From Corticicoccus populi (lineage in GTDB: Bacteria > Bacillota > Bacilli > Staphylococcales > Salinicoccaceae): a stretch of DNA of 64,000 nt. The position numbers and the translations under genes are program-made. The DNA is taken from positions 248,001 through 312,000 of the forward strand of contig NZ_JBHUOQ010000001.1 in assembly GCF_042686195.1 (NCBI RefSeq), in the 5' to 3' direction. Positions within the stretch are counted from its first letter, which is position 1. Each line of letters opens with the position of its first letter. Under the pieces are notes generated by a model. The model worked only from the letters and a program-made list of their open reading frames with translations. It was not told the DNA's origin and searched no databases. Positions 41,181 through 49,341 of the stretch are shown piece by piece.

Positions 41181-42527
41181 ATGAAGGAAAACAAATATTT
41201 TAAAGGAAACGTAGAAAGCGGCTGGGGGAACTTACAAAATATAAAGTCTTTGATAGTTTCTCCGTCACACAGACCGCTGGACGGAGAAATATCCGTTCCC
41301 GGAAGTAAGAGTTTAACCAACCGTGCACTGATTCTCGGTGCAATGGCGGAAGGGACATCAAATCTCAAAGGAATATTAAAGAGTGATGACTCCTATTGGT
41401 GCGTTGAGTCATTAAAAAGTCTGGGAGTAAGCATAAAAATAAAAGGGAATGATGCAGAGGTAGCCGGTGGAAGTACAAACTTCAATAATGGTGAGATTTA
41501 TGTTGGATCCGCAGGAACAGCAGCAAGATTTTTACCAGGCTTTTTGGCAGCAGCCGGGAAGGGTGAGTGGAAACTGACTGCTAGTGATAATATGAAAAAA
41601 CGTCCAATCGGACCATTGATTCAAACGTTATATGAACTCGGTGCGGATATACAATATCTTGAGAAGGAAAATCATTATCCCATTTTAATCAAAGGCAAAC
41701 ATTTATCAGGCGGTGAGGTGAAGATGTCCGGAGATGTTTCCAGTCAATTTATCAGCGGCTTATTGATGGCAGCACCGCGCTTTAAATCACCTTTAATCAT
41801 TAGAACAGACGGCGGTATTGTACAGAAAAATTATGTGAAGATGACACTTGAATTGATGAAGGAATTTGGTGCAGTTGTGGAATTTGATGACAATCTTGAG
41901 TGGATGAAAGTCATACCTTCTGCTTATTCCGCCAATGATATCAAAATTGAGGCGGATATTTCCGCAGCGTGTTATTTTATGGCGCTTGCAGCTGTGACAG
42001 GTGGAAGGATAAAAATAAATAACATTGATTGGAGAACTAAACAGCCCGACATCGGTATGCTGGAGATTTTTGAGGAGATGGGGTGTATCGTGATTAAAGC
42101 GGACGATTATATTGAACTGAGAGGACCTGCGCAGTTAAAAGGCGGATTTGAAGTGTCTTTAAAGGAAATGTCTGATCAGGCACTGACACTCGCAGTAACT
42201 GCAATTTTTTCAGACGGCCCAGTAATAGTGAAAAATGTTGGTCATATCCGTCATCATGAATCAGATCGTCTTAAAGTTATTTGTCTGTCAATGAAGAAAA
42301 TAGGGATTAACGTTCAAGTGTTTGATGACGGATTTAAAATATATCCCGGCAGACCCTCACCTTCAGCACTTGACACTTATGATGATCACAGGGTGGCGAT
42401 GTCTCTCGCATTGATCGGCACAAAGATACCCGGCGTCAAGTTGAATGACCCGGGTTGTGTATCAAAGACATTTCCAGAATATTTTTCTGTCCTGAAAAAT
42501 TTAGGGATTGAAATTGAAAATAAATAA
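41181..42527 (+). CDS. aroA: 3-Phosphoshikimate 1-carboxyvinyltransferase (EPSP synthase)
   Basis: 448 residues. Active-site motifs: PGSKSLTNRALILGAMAEG, GSAGTAARFLPG (where most have N-[AS]-GT-x-x-R), VSSQFISGLL, MSDQALTLAV with the catalytic Asp, RHHESDRLK, YDDHRVAMSLAL and CVSKTFPEYF. It joins shikimate-3-phosphate and PEP in aromatic synthesis. It is isolated from other aro genes and divergent from a LysR regulator, so it may be a second or specialised copy. An N-terminal extension of about 28 residues precedes the usual start. CAGGAGG precedes the ATG. Confidence 0.9.
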   Translation: MKENKYFKGNVESGWGNLQNIKSLIVSPSHRPLDGEISVPGSKSLTNRALILGAMAEGTSNLKGILKSDDSYWCVESLKSLGVSIKIKGNDAEVAGGSTNFNNGEIYVGSAGTAARFLPGFLAAAGKGEWKLTASDNMKKRPIGPLIQTLYELGADIQYLEKENHYPILIKGKHLSGGEVKMSGDVSSQFISGLLMAAPRFKSPLIIRTDGGIVQKNYVKMTLELMKEFGAVVEFDDNLEWMKVIPSAYSANDIKIEADISAACYFMALAAVTGGRIKINNIDWRTKQPDIGMLEIFEEMGCIVIKADDYIELRGPAQLKGGFEVSLKEMSDQALTLAVTAIFSDGPVIVKNVGHIRHHESDRLKVICLSMKKIGINVQVFDDGFKIYPGRPSPSALDTYDDHRVAMSLALIGTKIPGVKLNDPGCVSKTFPEYFSVLKNLGIEIENK

Positions 42528-42545
42528 TGCTTGAATGTCTTTATT

Positions 42546-42710
42546 TCATTTATGATTTTCTGACTTTTGAAAAAATCTATATTTAATGTAATAACTAAGC
42601 AGAAGAGTGGAAATAACGATTAGAAAACTGACTGTCAGGTTCAGATAATCATCACGTACTAATAGGAGAATGATATAAACGATAAATGAAGTGATAAGCG
42701 GCCAGCGCAT
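42546..42710 (-). CDS. 54-residue membrane protein B of a tandem pair
   Basis: Starts MRWPLITSFIVYIILLLVRDD, one helix, then a second helix (about 24-40) and a basic tail ending KSENHK. AAGGAGG lies nine bases before the ATG. It is the same length as, and similar in plan to, the protein encoded just upstream: both have MR at the start, the (V/I)RDD(Y/F) motif after helix 1, and a Lys/Arg-rich end. No family recognised. Too short for usual gene calls. Confidence 0.65.
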   Translation of the reverse strand: MRWPLITSFIVYIILLLVRDDYLNLTVSFLIVISTLLLSYYIKYRFFQKSENHK

Positions 42711-42755
42711 GATAAAACCTCCTTATTAATATTGTGAAATTAAATATAAATAGAA

Positions 42756-42920
42756 TCAATTAGTTTTTCTTTTGTCGGATCTATGCTTGAAATAGGCGGC
42801 AGTCAGGACAGCGGCTGTTGTAATAAGATAAATACTTGTGAAATCCCAGAAATCATCACGTATAAACAGTGCAATAAGATAACTAATTAGAGTAATCGAC
42901 AGTATCAATCCTAATCTCAT
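42756..42920 (-). CDS. 54-residue membrane protein A of a tandem pair
   Basis: Starts MRLGLILSITLISYLIALFI, continues RDDFWDFTSIYL with a second hydrophobic stretch, and ends KHRSDKRKTN. AAAGGAG lies eight or nine bases before the ATG. Paralogous to the 54-residue protein downstream, 45 bp away on the same strand. Both are probably two-helix membrane proteins with cytoplasmic basic tails; function unknown. Confidence 0.65.
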   Translation of the reverse strand: MRLGLILSITLISYLIALFIRDDFWDFTSIYLITTAAVLTAAYFKHRSDKRKTN

Positions 42921-43140
42921 GTCAGCATCTCCTTTGATATTTACGGCGTATTATACGGCAGTCATTTTTATAATCATCTTCTATTATTGGAGTAAAAGCA
43001 AACATTATTTGTATTTTTATCCTTTTGTTGGAAGAAGGTATTCGTTCTTTAAATCAAAGTATTCCATTAAAGTTTTATGCATATTTTATTCATTTAATGT
43101 ACTTATAATGATTTATTTAAAGGTATTATGTGATTTTTAA
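42921..43140. other. AT-rich intergenic stretch
   Basis: A 73-codon + strand frame starts at 42919 but has no ribosome binding site and lies over the promoter zone expected for the minus-strand tandem genes. I see nothing convincing here beyond that promoter. Confidence 0.45.
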
Positions 43141-43169
43141 TTGCATATAATAAAAGTATATGCTAATAT
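43141..43169 (+). promoter_or_regulatory. Promoter of the amino-acid cluster
   Basis: TTGCAT (43141-43146), 17-bp spacer, TAATAT (43164-43169) with TGC extension. Transcription would begin near 43176, giving a leader of about 140 bases. Confidence 0.7.
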
Positions 43170-43194
43170 ATATTCAAATAAATATTGTGATGCA

Positions 43195-43290
43195 GTTTCT
43201 GCCCCCGGGCAGGAACATTTAAGAGCATTGACTCTCATTCCCGTTAGGGCCTGCATAATGCAGGAGGGGTGAGAATCAGTGCTCTTTTTT
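43195..43290 (+). ncRNA. Structured leader with transcription terminator (unassigned attenuator)
   Basis: Hairpin 1: GTTTCTGCCC (43195-43204)/GGGCAGGAAC (43207-43216). Then a strong terminator: 43221-43241 pairs with 43266-43286 (about 19 of 21 positions, some G-U), enclosing CCTGCA/TGCAGG (43250-43255/43259-43264) and CCC/GGG (43240-43249), with T's to 43290. It lies between the promoter and the ribosome binding site of the first cluster gene, so it must be read through for expression. GCAGG (43209-43213) can alternatively pair with CCTGC (43250-43254). No T-box or known riboswitch core seen. Confidence 0.7.
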
Positions 43291-43317
43291 AATCACATTT
43301 TTCAAGGAGGACTGTTA

Positions 43318-44331
43318 TTGGGTGAGTTCAGAGTATTAAGTGAGGCGGAAGTGCGGCAGACGTTGGATATGAAACAGGTTATTGAAGTGGTGGAGACGGT
43401 TTATAAAGCCAAAAGTAGTGGAGGCGCAGAGGCGTGGCCGACTGTATTTTATGATTTTGAAAAAGGCAGAGCGGACATGGATATTAAATCCGGTTTCTTA
43501 AAAAGTGAGAAATTATTCGGTCATAAAACTGTGACCTGGTTTGGTGATAATGAAGAAAGAGGAATCCCGACATTGATGGGAGTAATTGTAGTTTTTAACG
43601 CTGTGACCGGCGAGCCTCTCGGTCTGACAGATGCATCATTTATCACAGGTATCCGTACAGGTGCTGCGGCAGCTACAGGTGTTAAATATTTAGCAGCAAA
43701 AGACGCAGAAAATGTATTGCTTCTAGGTGCCGGAAATCAGGCTTTATTTCAGGTTGCAGCAGTATTAACAGCGCGTCCGGGTATTAAAAAGATCAGAGTG
43801 GCTGCAAGAAACCAGAAGAAAGTACATACATTTATAGAGGGAGTTTCTGAAAAGCTGAAAGATACGTTTAATATCGATTCTGAGAACGTTGAATTTGAAG
43901 CTGTGGACGCGTTAGAGGATGCTGTCAAAGATAGTGATATCATCATCACCATTACGTCTTCGAGGACACCGGTGATTAAACATGAATGGGTGAAAAAAGG
44001 GACGCATTTTTCGTGTATTGGTGCAGACATGGAAGGAAAACAGGAAATTGATTCTAAAATTTTAACTGATGCCAAAATTATTGTTGATGACCTGAAACAC
44101 TGTATGGAAGTTGGAGAAATAGAAATCCCACTTAATGAAGGTGTGATTAAAGAGACGGATATTACAGGGGAAATCGGTGACTTAATTCTGGGTAAGATCG
44201 AAGGTAGAAATAATGATGAAGACATCACGGTGTTCGATGCGACCGGCATGGCATTACTGGATATTTTTACAGCAAATCTCGCACTGAAAAGTGCAGCAGA
44301 GAAAAATTTAGGTACTGTATCAGAAATTTAA
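43318..44331 (+). CDS. Ornithine cyclodeaminase/mu-crystallin family protein
   Basis: 337 residues. TDASFITGIRTGAAAATGVKYLA and LLLGAGNQALFQVAAVL (NAD-binding Rossmann motif) are the family signatures; GADMEGKQEI and DATGMALLDI follow. Members include ornithine cyclodeaminase, ketimine reductases, alanine dehydrogenases, SbnB and EutC; the exact reaction cannot be assigned. The start is TTG 43318, seven bases after AAGGAGG (43304-43310). First gene of a five-gene operon behind the structured leader. Confidence 0.85.
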   Translation: MGEFRVLSEAEVRQTLDMKQVIEVVETVYKAKSSGGAEAWPTVFYDFEKGRADMDIKSGFLKSEKLFGHKTVTWFGDNEERGIPTLMGVIVVFNAVTGEPLGLTDASFITGIRTGAAAATGVKYLAAKDAENVLLLGAGNQALFQVAAVLTARPGIKKIRVAARNQKKVHTFIEGVSEKLKDTFNIDSENVEFEAVDALEDAVKDSDIIITITSSRTPVIKHEWVKKGTHFSCIGADMEGKQEIDSKILTDAKIIVDDLKHCMEVGEIEIPLNEGVIKETDITGEIGDLILGKIEGRNNDEDITVFDATGMALLDIFTANLALKSAAEKNLGTVSEI

Positions 44332-44346
44332 AAGGGAGAGATGTAT

Positions 44347-45309
44347 ATGAGTTTCAGCAGTAAAGATGTTAAGGAAGCTTATGAAAGAATTAAAAATTAT
44401 ATTGTTAAAACGCCGCTTGAGGAATCTTTTTATCTGGAAGATGACAATCAAAAATATTTCTTTAAGCTGGAGTCTTTTCAAAGAGTGAAAAGTTTTAAAA
44501 TACGCGGTGCTTTAAATAAGATGATGACATTAACTGAAGAAGAGAAACGTTTAGGTGTCGCAACGATTTCCTCGGGGAATCACGGCAGTTCTGTCAGTTA
44601 TGCGGCATCATTACTCGGCATTGAAAATGTGAAAATTGTTGTGCCGAAAACTGCTCCGAAAAGTAAGGTGGACAAAATTGAATACTTTGGCGGTGAGGCT
44701 GTATTACTCGGGGATAATTATGATGAAGCCCATAAAGAGGGGATGGCATTTATTGAAGAAAATGAGCTGACTTTTATAGATGCTTTTTATGACGACTCGG
44801 CAATCTACGGCGGTCAAGGGACCATCGCAATTGAAATTCTGGAAGAGAATAAAGATATTGATACAATCGTGGTGCCAATTGGCGGCGGCGGACTGATTAC
44901 CGGGATTGCGGTTGCGGCGAAAACGATTAAACCGGATATACGAATCATAGGTGTTCAGACGGAAGCGTGCCCTGCGATGATTAAGGCATATGAAGATAAT
45001 GTATTTTATGAAGAGTATCCAAGTGGACCGACGTTATGTGATGCACTGGTCGGCGGTATCGGAAAGCTGAGTTATGAAATGGCGAAGGATTATGTGGATG
45101 ATTTCATTGAGGTATCGGAAGAATCAATCGGCAGAGCTGTCAGTTTTATGGCAAAAGAAGAAAAGTATATTGTTGAAGCAGGGAGCGCTGTGACTGTCGC
45201 AGCAGTCACAGATTACAAAGAAAGAATCGGCGGTAAAAATGTGGCGCTTGTACTTTCAGGCGGCAATATAGACGGTGAGATATTAACGGAACTGATGACG
45301 AAATACTAA
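44347..45309 (+). CDS. Threonine/serine dehydratase-like PLP enzyme
   Basis: 320 residues, fold-type II PLP enzyme. The PLP Lys is in RVKSFKIRGALNK (near residue 50), SSGNHGSSVSYAA binds the cofactor phosphate, and VVPIGGGGLITGIA is the Gly loop. It lacks the regulatory domain of biosynthetic IlvA, as catabolic dehydratases, racemases and EutB-type proteins do. ATG 44347 has better spacing from GGGAG than ATG 44341. It lies 15 bp after the cyclodeaminase-like gene, a pairing also seen in ectoine-utilisation (EutB/EutC) loci. Confidence 0.87.
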   Translation: MSFSSKDVKEAYERIKNYIVKTPLEESFYLEDDNQKYFFKLESFQRVKSFKIRGALNKMMTLTEEEKRLGVATISSGNHGSSVSYAASLLGIENVKIVVPKTAPKSKVDKIEYFGGEAVLLGDNYDEAHKEGMAFIEENELTFIDAFYDDSAIYGGQGTIAIEILEENKDIDTIVVPIGGGGLITGIAVAAKTIKPDIRIIGVQTEACPAMIKAYEDNVFYEEYPSGPTLCDALVGGIGKLSYEMAKDYVDDFIEVSEESIGRAVSFMAKEEKYIVEAGSAVTVAAVTDYKERIGGKNVALVLSGGNIDGEILTELMTKY

Positions 45310-45347
45310 ATGAGAATCATGATGTCAAACAGATAAAGGAGAGAGAA

Positions 45348-46490
45348 ATGAGTCAAATACTCACACAACAACTAATGGATTCAGCAGTCACAGATTATAG
45401 ATACTTACACGAACATCCCGAAATATCCTGGCAGGAATTTAATACCGCAGGATATATCAAAAACCGGTTGGACCAATTGAATATTGAAACCCTTAATTAT
45501 GAAATGCCTAGAGTTGTGGGATATGTTAGAGGAACAAAAGGGAATAAAACCATCGCGCTCCGTGCGGATATGGATGCATTGACTATCCATGAAGACAGCG
45601 GTAAACCGTATGCTTCTAAAATTGACGGCATTTCTCATGCATGCGGTCATGACGGTCATGTTGCAGTTTTATTAACTGTGGCCCGCTGGTTGTCGGAAAA
45701 CGCTGTCGAACCGAATGTGAAGTTAATTTTTCAGCCGTCGGAAGAAATTGAACCTAGTGGTGCAAAAGATTTAGTCGATAAAGGTGTGCTGGATGATGTC
45801 GATGCGGTGTACGGTATTCACTTATGGCAGAGGCTTGAGAAAGGGAAAATCGGTCTGTCCCACGGTGCGATGATGGGATCATCTGATGATTTTATGATTA
45901 CTGTGGAGGGTGCGGGCGGTCATGCAGCACTGCCGCATAGAACGATAGACCCAACCTATATTTGTTCTCATATTATTCAGGGGCTGCAGACTATTGTAAG
46001 CAGAGAAACCAGCCCGGCAGAAACTAAAGTGATTTCAATCGGAAGTATTCAGGCAGGGAGTACATTTAACAGTATTCCGAGTTCTGCTGTTATGAAAGGA
46101 ACGGTCCGCGGGTTTTCAACAGATGTGGTCGATTTTGTTGAACAGCGGATTGGAGAAATAGTGGACGGAATATGCCGCACGTTTAATGCGACAGGTACAC
46201 TGAATTATATTAAAGGGACGCCGCCGTTAATTAATCATTATGAGGAAAGTAACAGAGTAGAAAAAATTGTGAAACGTGAATTTGAGGCGGATACATTTGT
46301 ACAGATGCCGCTTGAAATGATTGCGGAAGATTTTTCCCATTACCTGCTTGAAAAACCAGGAGCGTTTATATTTGTCGGCATGGGCGGTCCGTCAAGCCGG
46401 TTCCCGCACCATCATTCTAAATTTGAAGTGGATGAATCGGTGTTTGGTGAAGCTGTGAAATTATTTATAGAAATTGTGAGGGACTATTGA
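45348..46490 (+). CDS. M20 amidohydrolase (hippurate/N-acyl-amino-acid hydrolase type)
   Basis: 380 residues. HEHPEISWQEFNT, ALRADMDAL, HACGHDGHVAVLL, FQPSEEIEPSGA and HLWQRL carry the two-metal site residues of the M20D group; GAGGHAALPH is in the dimerisation domain and EDFSHYL near the end. It removes acyl groups from N-acyl amino acids. Third gene of the cluster, 38 bp after the dehydratase, behind AAAGGAGAG. An acylated amino acid may thus be the starting compound or an intermediate. Confidence 0.88.
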   Translation: MSQILTQQLMDSAVTDYRYLHEHPEISWQEFNTAGYIKNRLDQLNIETLNYEMPRVVGYVRGTKGNKTIALRADMDALTIHEDSGKPYASKIDGISHACGHDGHVAVLLTVARWLSENAVEPNVKLIFQPSEEIEPSGAKDLVDKGVLDDVDAVYGIHLWQRLEKGKIGLSHGAMMGSSDDFMITVEGAGGHAALPHRTIDPTYICSHIIQGLQTIVSRETSPAETKVISIGSIQAGSTFNSIPSSAVMKGTVRGFSTDVVDFVEQRIGEIVDGICRTFNATGTLNYIKGTPPLINHYEESNRVEKIVKREFEADTFVQMPLEMIAEDFSHYLLEKPGAFIFVGMGGPSSRFPHHHSKFEVDESVFGEAVKLFIEIVRDY

Positions 46491-46507
46491 AAGGGAGCGG
46501 ATGAATA

Positions 46508-47650
46508 ATGAAGATTAATCATTTTAAGATTGAGGAATGGATGAATGAATATGAGGATGACGCAGTATATAATCTGGCAGAAACATGTGTCGATTCACTG
46601 ACACTGCGTGAACTCGTAGAACTCGGCGGAAGTTCATATGATACATTTTTTCAAAACTTAGCCGATTATAAACTAACATACGGACATATTGAAGGGTCAG
46701 AGGAGTTTAAAACACTGGTGTCTGGATTGTATGAAAACCAGACACCTGACAATGTACTGGCAATGAACGGTGCAATCGGTGCGAATTTTCTTGTACTTTA
46801 TTCTTTAATTGAAGCAGGGGATGAAGTAGTGAGTGTCCACCCAACGTATCAGCAGCTTTATGATGTACCTGAGTCGTTCGGTGCCACTGTCAAAAAGCTC
46901 TATCTGCGCCCTGAAAATCATTATCTGCCGGATATTAAAGAATTGGAAAATATGGTCAGTAACAAGACAAAATTAATCATTATTAATAATCCCAATAACC
47001 CTTCCGGCGCAGTGATGGACCGGGATTATCTGAAAAAGATTGTTGCGGTGGCAGAGTCTGTAGATGCCTATATTCTGTGTGATGAAGTGTATCGTAATTT
47101 ACTTCAGAATACGGAGCGTGATGTCCCGTCAATTGTAGATTTGTATGATAAAGGCATCAGTACGAGCAGTATGTCAAAAGTACTGTCACTCGCCGGACTC
47201 AGGCTGGGGTGGATTGCTGCCAATGAAGCGGTGATTAAAGAGTGTATTAAACACAGAGATTATACCACTATCAGCTGCGGGATGATGGATGACATTCTGG
47301 CGGTCCATGCGTTAAAACATTATGATTTAATCATGGAACGTAATTTGAAAATTATTCATGATAATTTAAATATTCTTGATCAATGGATAGAACGTGAACC
47401 GAAAATACATTATGTAAAACCTGAAGCGGGAACAACCGCAGTCGTACATTTTGATTATGATTTAAGTTCAGTTGATTTCTGTAAAGGATTGTATGATTTG
47501 AACGGGGCATTTCTTGCACCTGGGAGTGCATTTGATCTTGAAGGGACATTCAGAATCGGTTATGCATGCGGGACACAGGTGTTGAAGGACGGTTTGGAGA
47601 AAGTATCAGAATATTTAAGAACAATAGAACCGACTGAGGAAATAAAATAA
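46508..47650 (+). CDS. Class I/II PLP aminotransferase
   Basis: 380 residues. NNPNNPSGAVM and CDEVYRNLL position PLP, SSMSKVLSLAGLRLGW has the Schiff-base Lys near residue 224, and RIGYACG has the carboxylate-binding Arg. The style (LTYGHIEGSEEFKTLVSGLY) recalls aminotransferase-like proteins of the capreomycidine-synthase group as well as general aspartate-type transaminases. AGGGAGCGG precedes the ATG. Fourth gene of the cluster, 17 bp after the amidohydrolase. Substrate unknown. Confidence 0.88.
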   Translation: MKINHFKIEEWMNEYEDDAVYNLAETCVDSLTLRELVELGGSSYDTFFQNLADYKLTYGHIEGSEEFKTLVSGLYENQTPDNVLAMNGAIGANFLVLYSLIEAGDEVVSVHPTYQQLYDVPESFGATVKKLYLRPENHYLPDIKELENMVSNKTKLIIINNPNNPSGAVMDRDYLKKIVAVAESVDAYILCDEVYRNLLQNTERDVPSIVDLYDKGISTSSMSKVLSLAGLRLGWIAANEAVIKECIKHRDYTTISCGMMDDILAVHALKHYDLIMERNLKIIHDNLNILDQWIEREPKIHYVKPEAGTTAVVHFDYDLSSVDFCKGLYDLNGAFLAPGSAFDLEGTFRIGYACGTQVLKDGLEKVSEYLRTIEPTEEIK

Positions 47651-47677
47651 CATAATAAGTTAAAGGCAGGGAACTTT

Positions 47678-48151
47678 ATGATACTGGATTTAGAGAAAAC
47701 ATTTAGTGAAACGGATATTTATTTTGAATTATATGAGCATAAAGCAATCTATACGAATGAAGATGCGGTAGTGATGAAAGAAGAACAGGGCTTTTCCGGT
47801 ACAGAGACCAAAAGTCTTTATCTAAAAGGAAAAGATAATGTGAACTATATCTTTTTAACATACACGACCAAACGGACTGATTTTAAAAAGCTGAAAAGTG
47901 TGGTCGGTAAGAAGCTGTCTGTTGTATCACCGGAAGATATGGAGGCACAGACCGGACAAAAACCCGGTGCCGTGTCACCGTTCGGCTACAGTAAAGATGT
48001 CCCGTTGATTATAGATGAAGAATTACTTTCTGAAGAAAAACTCGTATTTGCACCGGGGAGACCGGACCGTACAATGGTTGTGCTGGTTAAAGATATTTAT
48101 AAAATTATAGATGTGCTTGACATCAAGCATTATATCTATGCAGAGAATTAA
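47678..48151 (+). CDS. YbaK/ProX-type aminoacyl-tRNA deacylase-like protein
   Basis: 157 residues. ETKSLYLKGKDNVNYIFLTY with its Lys, GAVSPFGYSKDVPLIID and FAPGRPDRTMVV are the conserved blocks of the YbaK/EbsC editing domain, which hydrolyses mischarged tRNAs in trans. As the last gene of an amino-acid metabolic operon it may protect translation from a non-protein amino acid handled by the cluster; this is inference. GGCAGGG precedes the ATG, and a strong terminator follows. Confidence 0.85.
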   Translation: MILDLEKTFSETDIYFELYEHKAIYTNEDAVVMKEEQGFSGTETKSLYLKGKDNVNYIFLTYTTKRTDFKKLKSVVGKKLSVVSPEDMEAQTGQKPGAVSPFGYSKDVPLIIDEELLSEEKLVFAPGRPDRTMVVLVKDIYKIIDVLDIKHYIYAEN

Positions 48152-48187
48152 GAACGCAGCACCTTCACCTAGTTATTAAATATAATC

Positions 48188-48229
48188 AGAAAAGTACCGT
48201 TAAGCAGCTCTGCCTAACGGTACTTTTCT
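48188..48229. terminator. Strong bidirectional terminator
   Basis: 15-bp perfect stem, arms 48188-48202 and 48215-48229 (core AAAAGTACCGTTA/TAACGGTACTTTT), T-rich on both sides. Confidence 0.9.
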
Positions 48230-48243
48230 ATCTGATCAATGTT

Positions 48244-48462
48244 CTATTCTTCGTTTTCATCTTCTTCAACATACTCCAGTATATCCCCGGGTTGGCAGTC
48301 GAGTGCTTTACATATAGCATCCAGTGTAGAGAAACGGACGGCCTTCACCTTACCGGTTTTTAAATTGGATAAGTTCACATTTGAAATTCCGATCTCCTCC
48401 GCGAGTTTGCCGAGGGGCATTTTTCTGTCTGCGAGCATCCGGTCAAGTCTGATAATAATCAT
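48244..48462 (-). CDS. Small HTH XRE-family regulator (YozG-like)
   Basis: 72 residues. KLAEEIGISNVNLSNLKTGK is a Cro/CI helix-turn-helix, followed by FSTLDAICKALDCQPGDILEY, the end typical of YozG-like regulators. AAGGAGGGG precedes the ATG. Downstream of the DUF2975 gene by 14 bp; the two are a recurrent pair in Firmicutes and the regulator probably controls its own operon. Confidence 0.87.
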   Translation of the reverse strand: MIIIRLDRMLADRKMPLGKLAEEIGISNVNLSNLKTGKVKAVRFSTLDAICKALDCQPGDILEYVEEDENEE

Positions 48463-48476
48463 TGATAATCCCCTCC

Positions 48477-49118
48477 TTAAACTGTCTGGTCGTATTCATC
48501 CTGCAGGAAAGCGCCGTATTTAAACACTTTGGCGATAATCCAGATAAATACACCGCTGAATAGAGTGACAAGGCTGAAACTGTAGTCATAGCCGCCGCCT
48601 TGTATAAAGGAATAGATTTCTTCTACCGCATTCGTCACTACCAGACTTTCGTAGATGAAGTGCTGGAATGCGAGTCCAACCAATCCTTGAATGAAAGCAA
48701 GTGTAACAAAAGCATACGCTACGTACTCAATCATTTTACTGTTTTGTTCAGTAAAAATATCTGCACTTTTCATATTTTTTAACCAACGGTTCACAAAGTA
48801 GGTAATGGCAGTGAAATTTAATGCCACTAATAATGTTGATCCCGCTAAAAGAAATAATGATGAGCGCGTGATGGATACAGTTTCAATTAACTCATCAGTA
48901 ATTTGAACGCTGAGGCCGGTACCTTGATAGGTAGTTTCAATCGGCGCTGTCTGCAGCCAGTTACTGATTTGATCGAGCGGCAGGAATGGTATTGCGATAC
49001 TTCCTCCGACTACACAAAGTGTCATAAATGCGAATATGCCGAGAAAGATGTAGGAAATAACGTAAAGCACAGAAATAAAGGTCTTAAAACGTTTGTGTAC
49101 AACAATGTTATCTGTCAT
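48477..49118 (-). CDS. DUF2975 membrane protein
   Basis: 213 residues with four membrane helices, about residues 13-45, 85-110, 130-155 and 180-205. The C-terminal part (FTEQNSKMIEYVAYAFVTLA...) is the DUF2975 pattern, where such proteins are followed by a YozG-like HTH gene, as here. Function unknown; it may sense membrane state for the regulator. AAGGAG precedes the ATG. The promoter should lie in the 220-bp AT-rich gap up to 49341. Confidence 0.8.
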   Translation of the reverse strand: MTDNIVVHKRFKTFISVLYVISYIFLGIFAFMTLCVVGGSIAIPFLPLDQISNWLQTAPIETTYQGTGLSVQITDELIETVSITRSSLFLLAGSTLLVALNFTAITYFVNRWLKNMKSADIFTEQNSKMIEYVAYAFVTLAFIQGLVGLAFQHFIYESLVVTNAVEEIYSFIQGGGYDYSFSLVTLFSGVFIWIIAKVFKYGAFLQDEYDQTV

Positions 49119-49341
49119 GGTATACAGCTCCTTAATGTTTTTTCTTGAATTAACTATAACACGTTATTTTAAATAAAACAATAACTTTTTAATGTTTATC
49201 ATTAAATAATTAATCTTTTATATAGTTTTGGCTTTTGTGATATAAATATTTTTGAGTGTATTATATGGAGGGATTCATTACGGATTCGGAAATACTTTGT
49301 GGTAGAATAGTATTGAAAATGATTCAACAAAGGAGATTATT

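Noticed and set aside
42919..43140. A 73-codon + strand frame (MSASPLIFTAYY...)
   Set aside because: No ribosome binding site, overlaps the promoter zone of the minus-strand tandem small genes, and the composition looks like translated AT-rich intergenic DNA.
43195..43290. T-box or guanidine/glycine riboswitch identity for the cluster leader
   Set aside because: No GGTGGTACC-type core, and none of the conserved blocks of those riboswitches could be found.
43749..44249. 166-codon frame antisense to the cyclodeaminase-like gene
   Set aside because: Fully covered by a clear coding gene on the + strand, Ser/Ile-rich composition, no ribosome binding site considered convincing.
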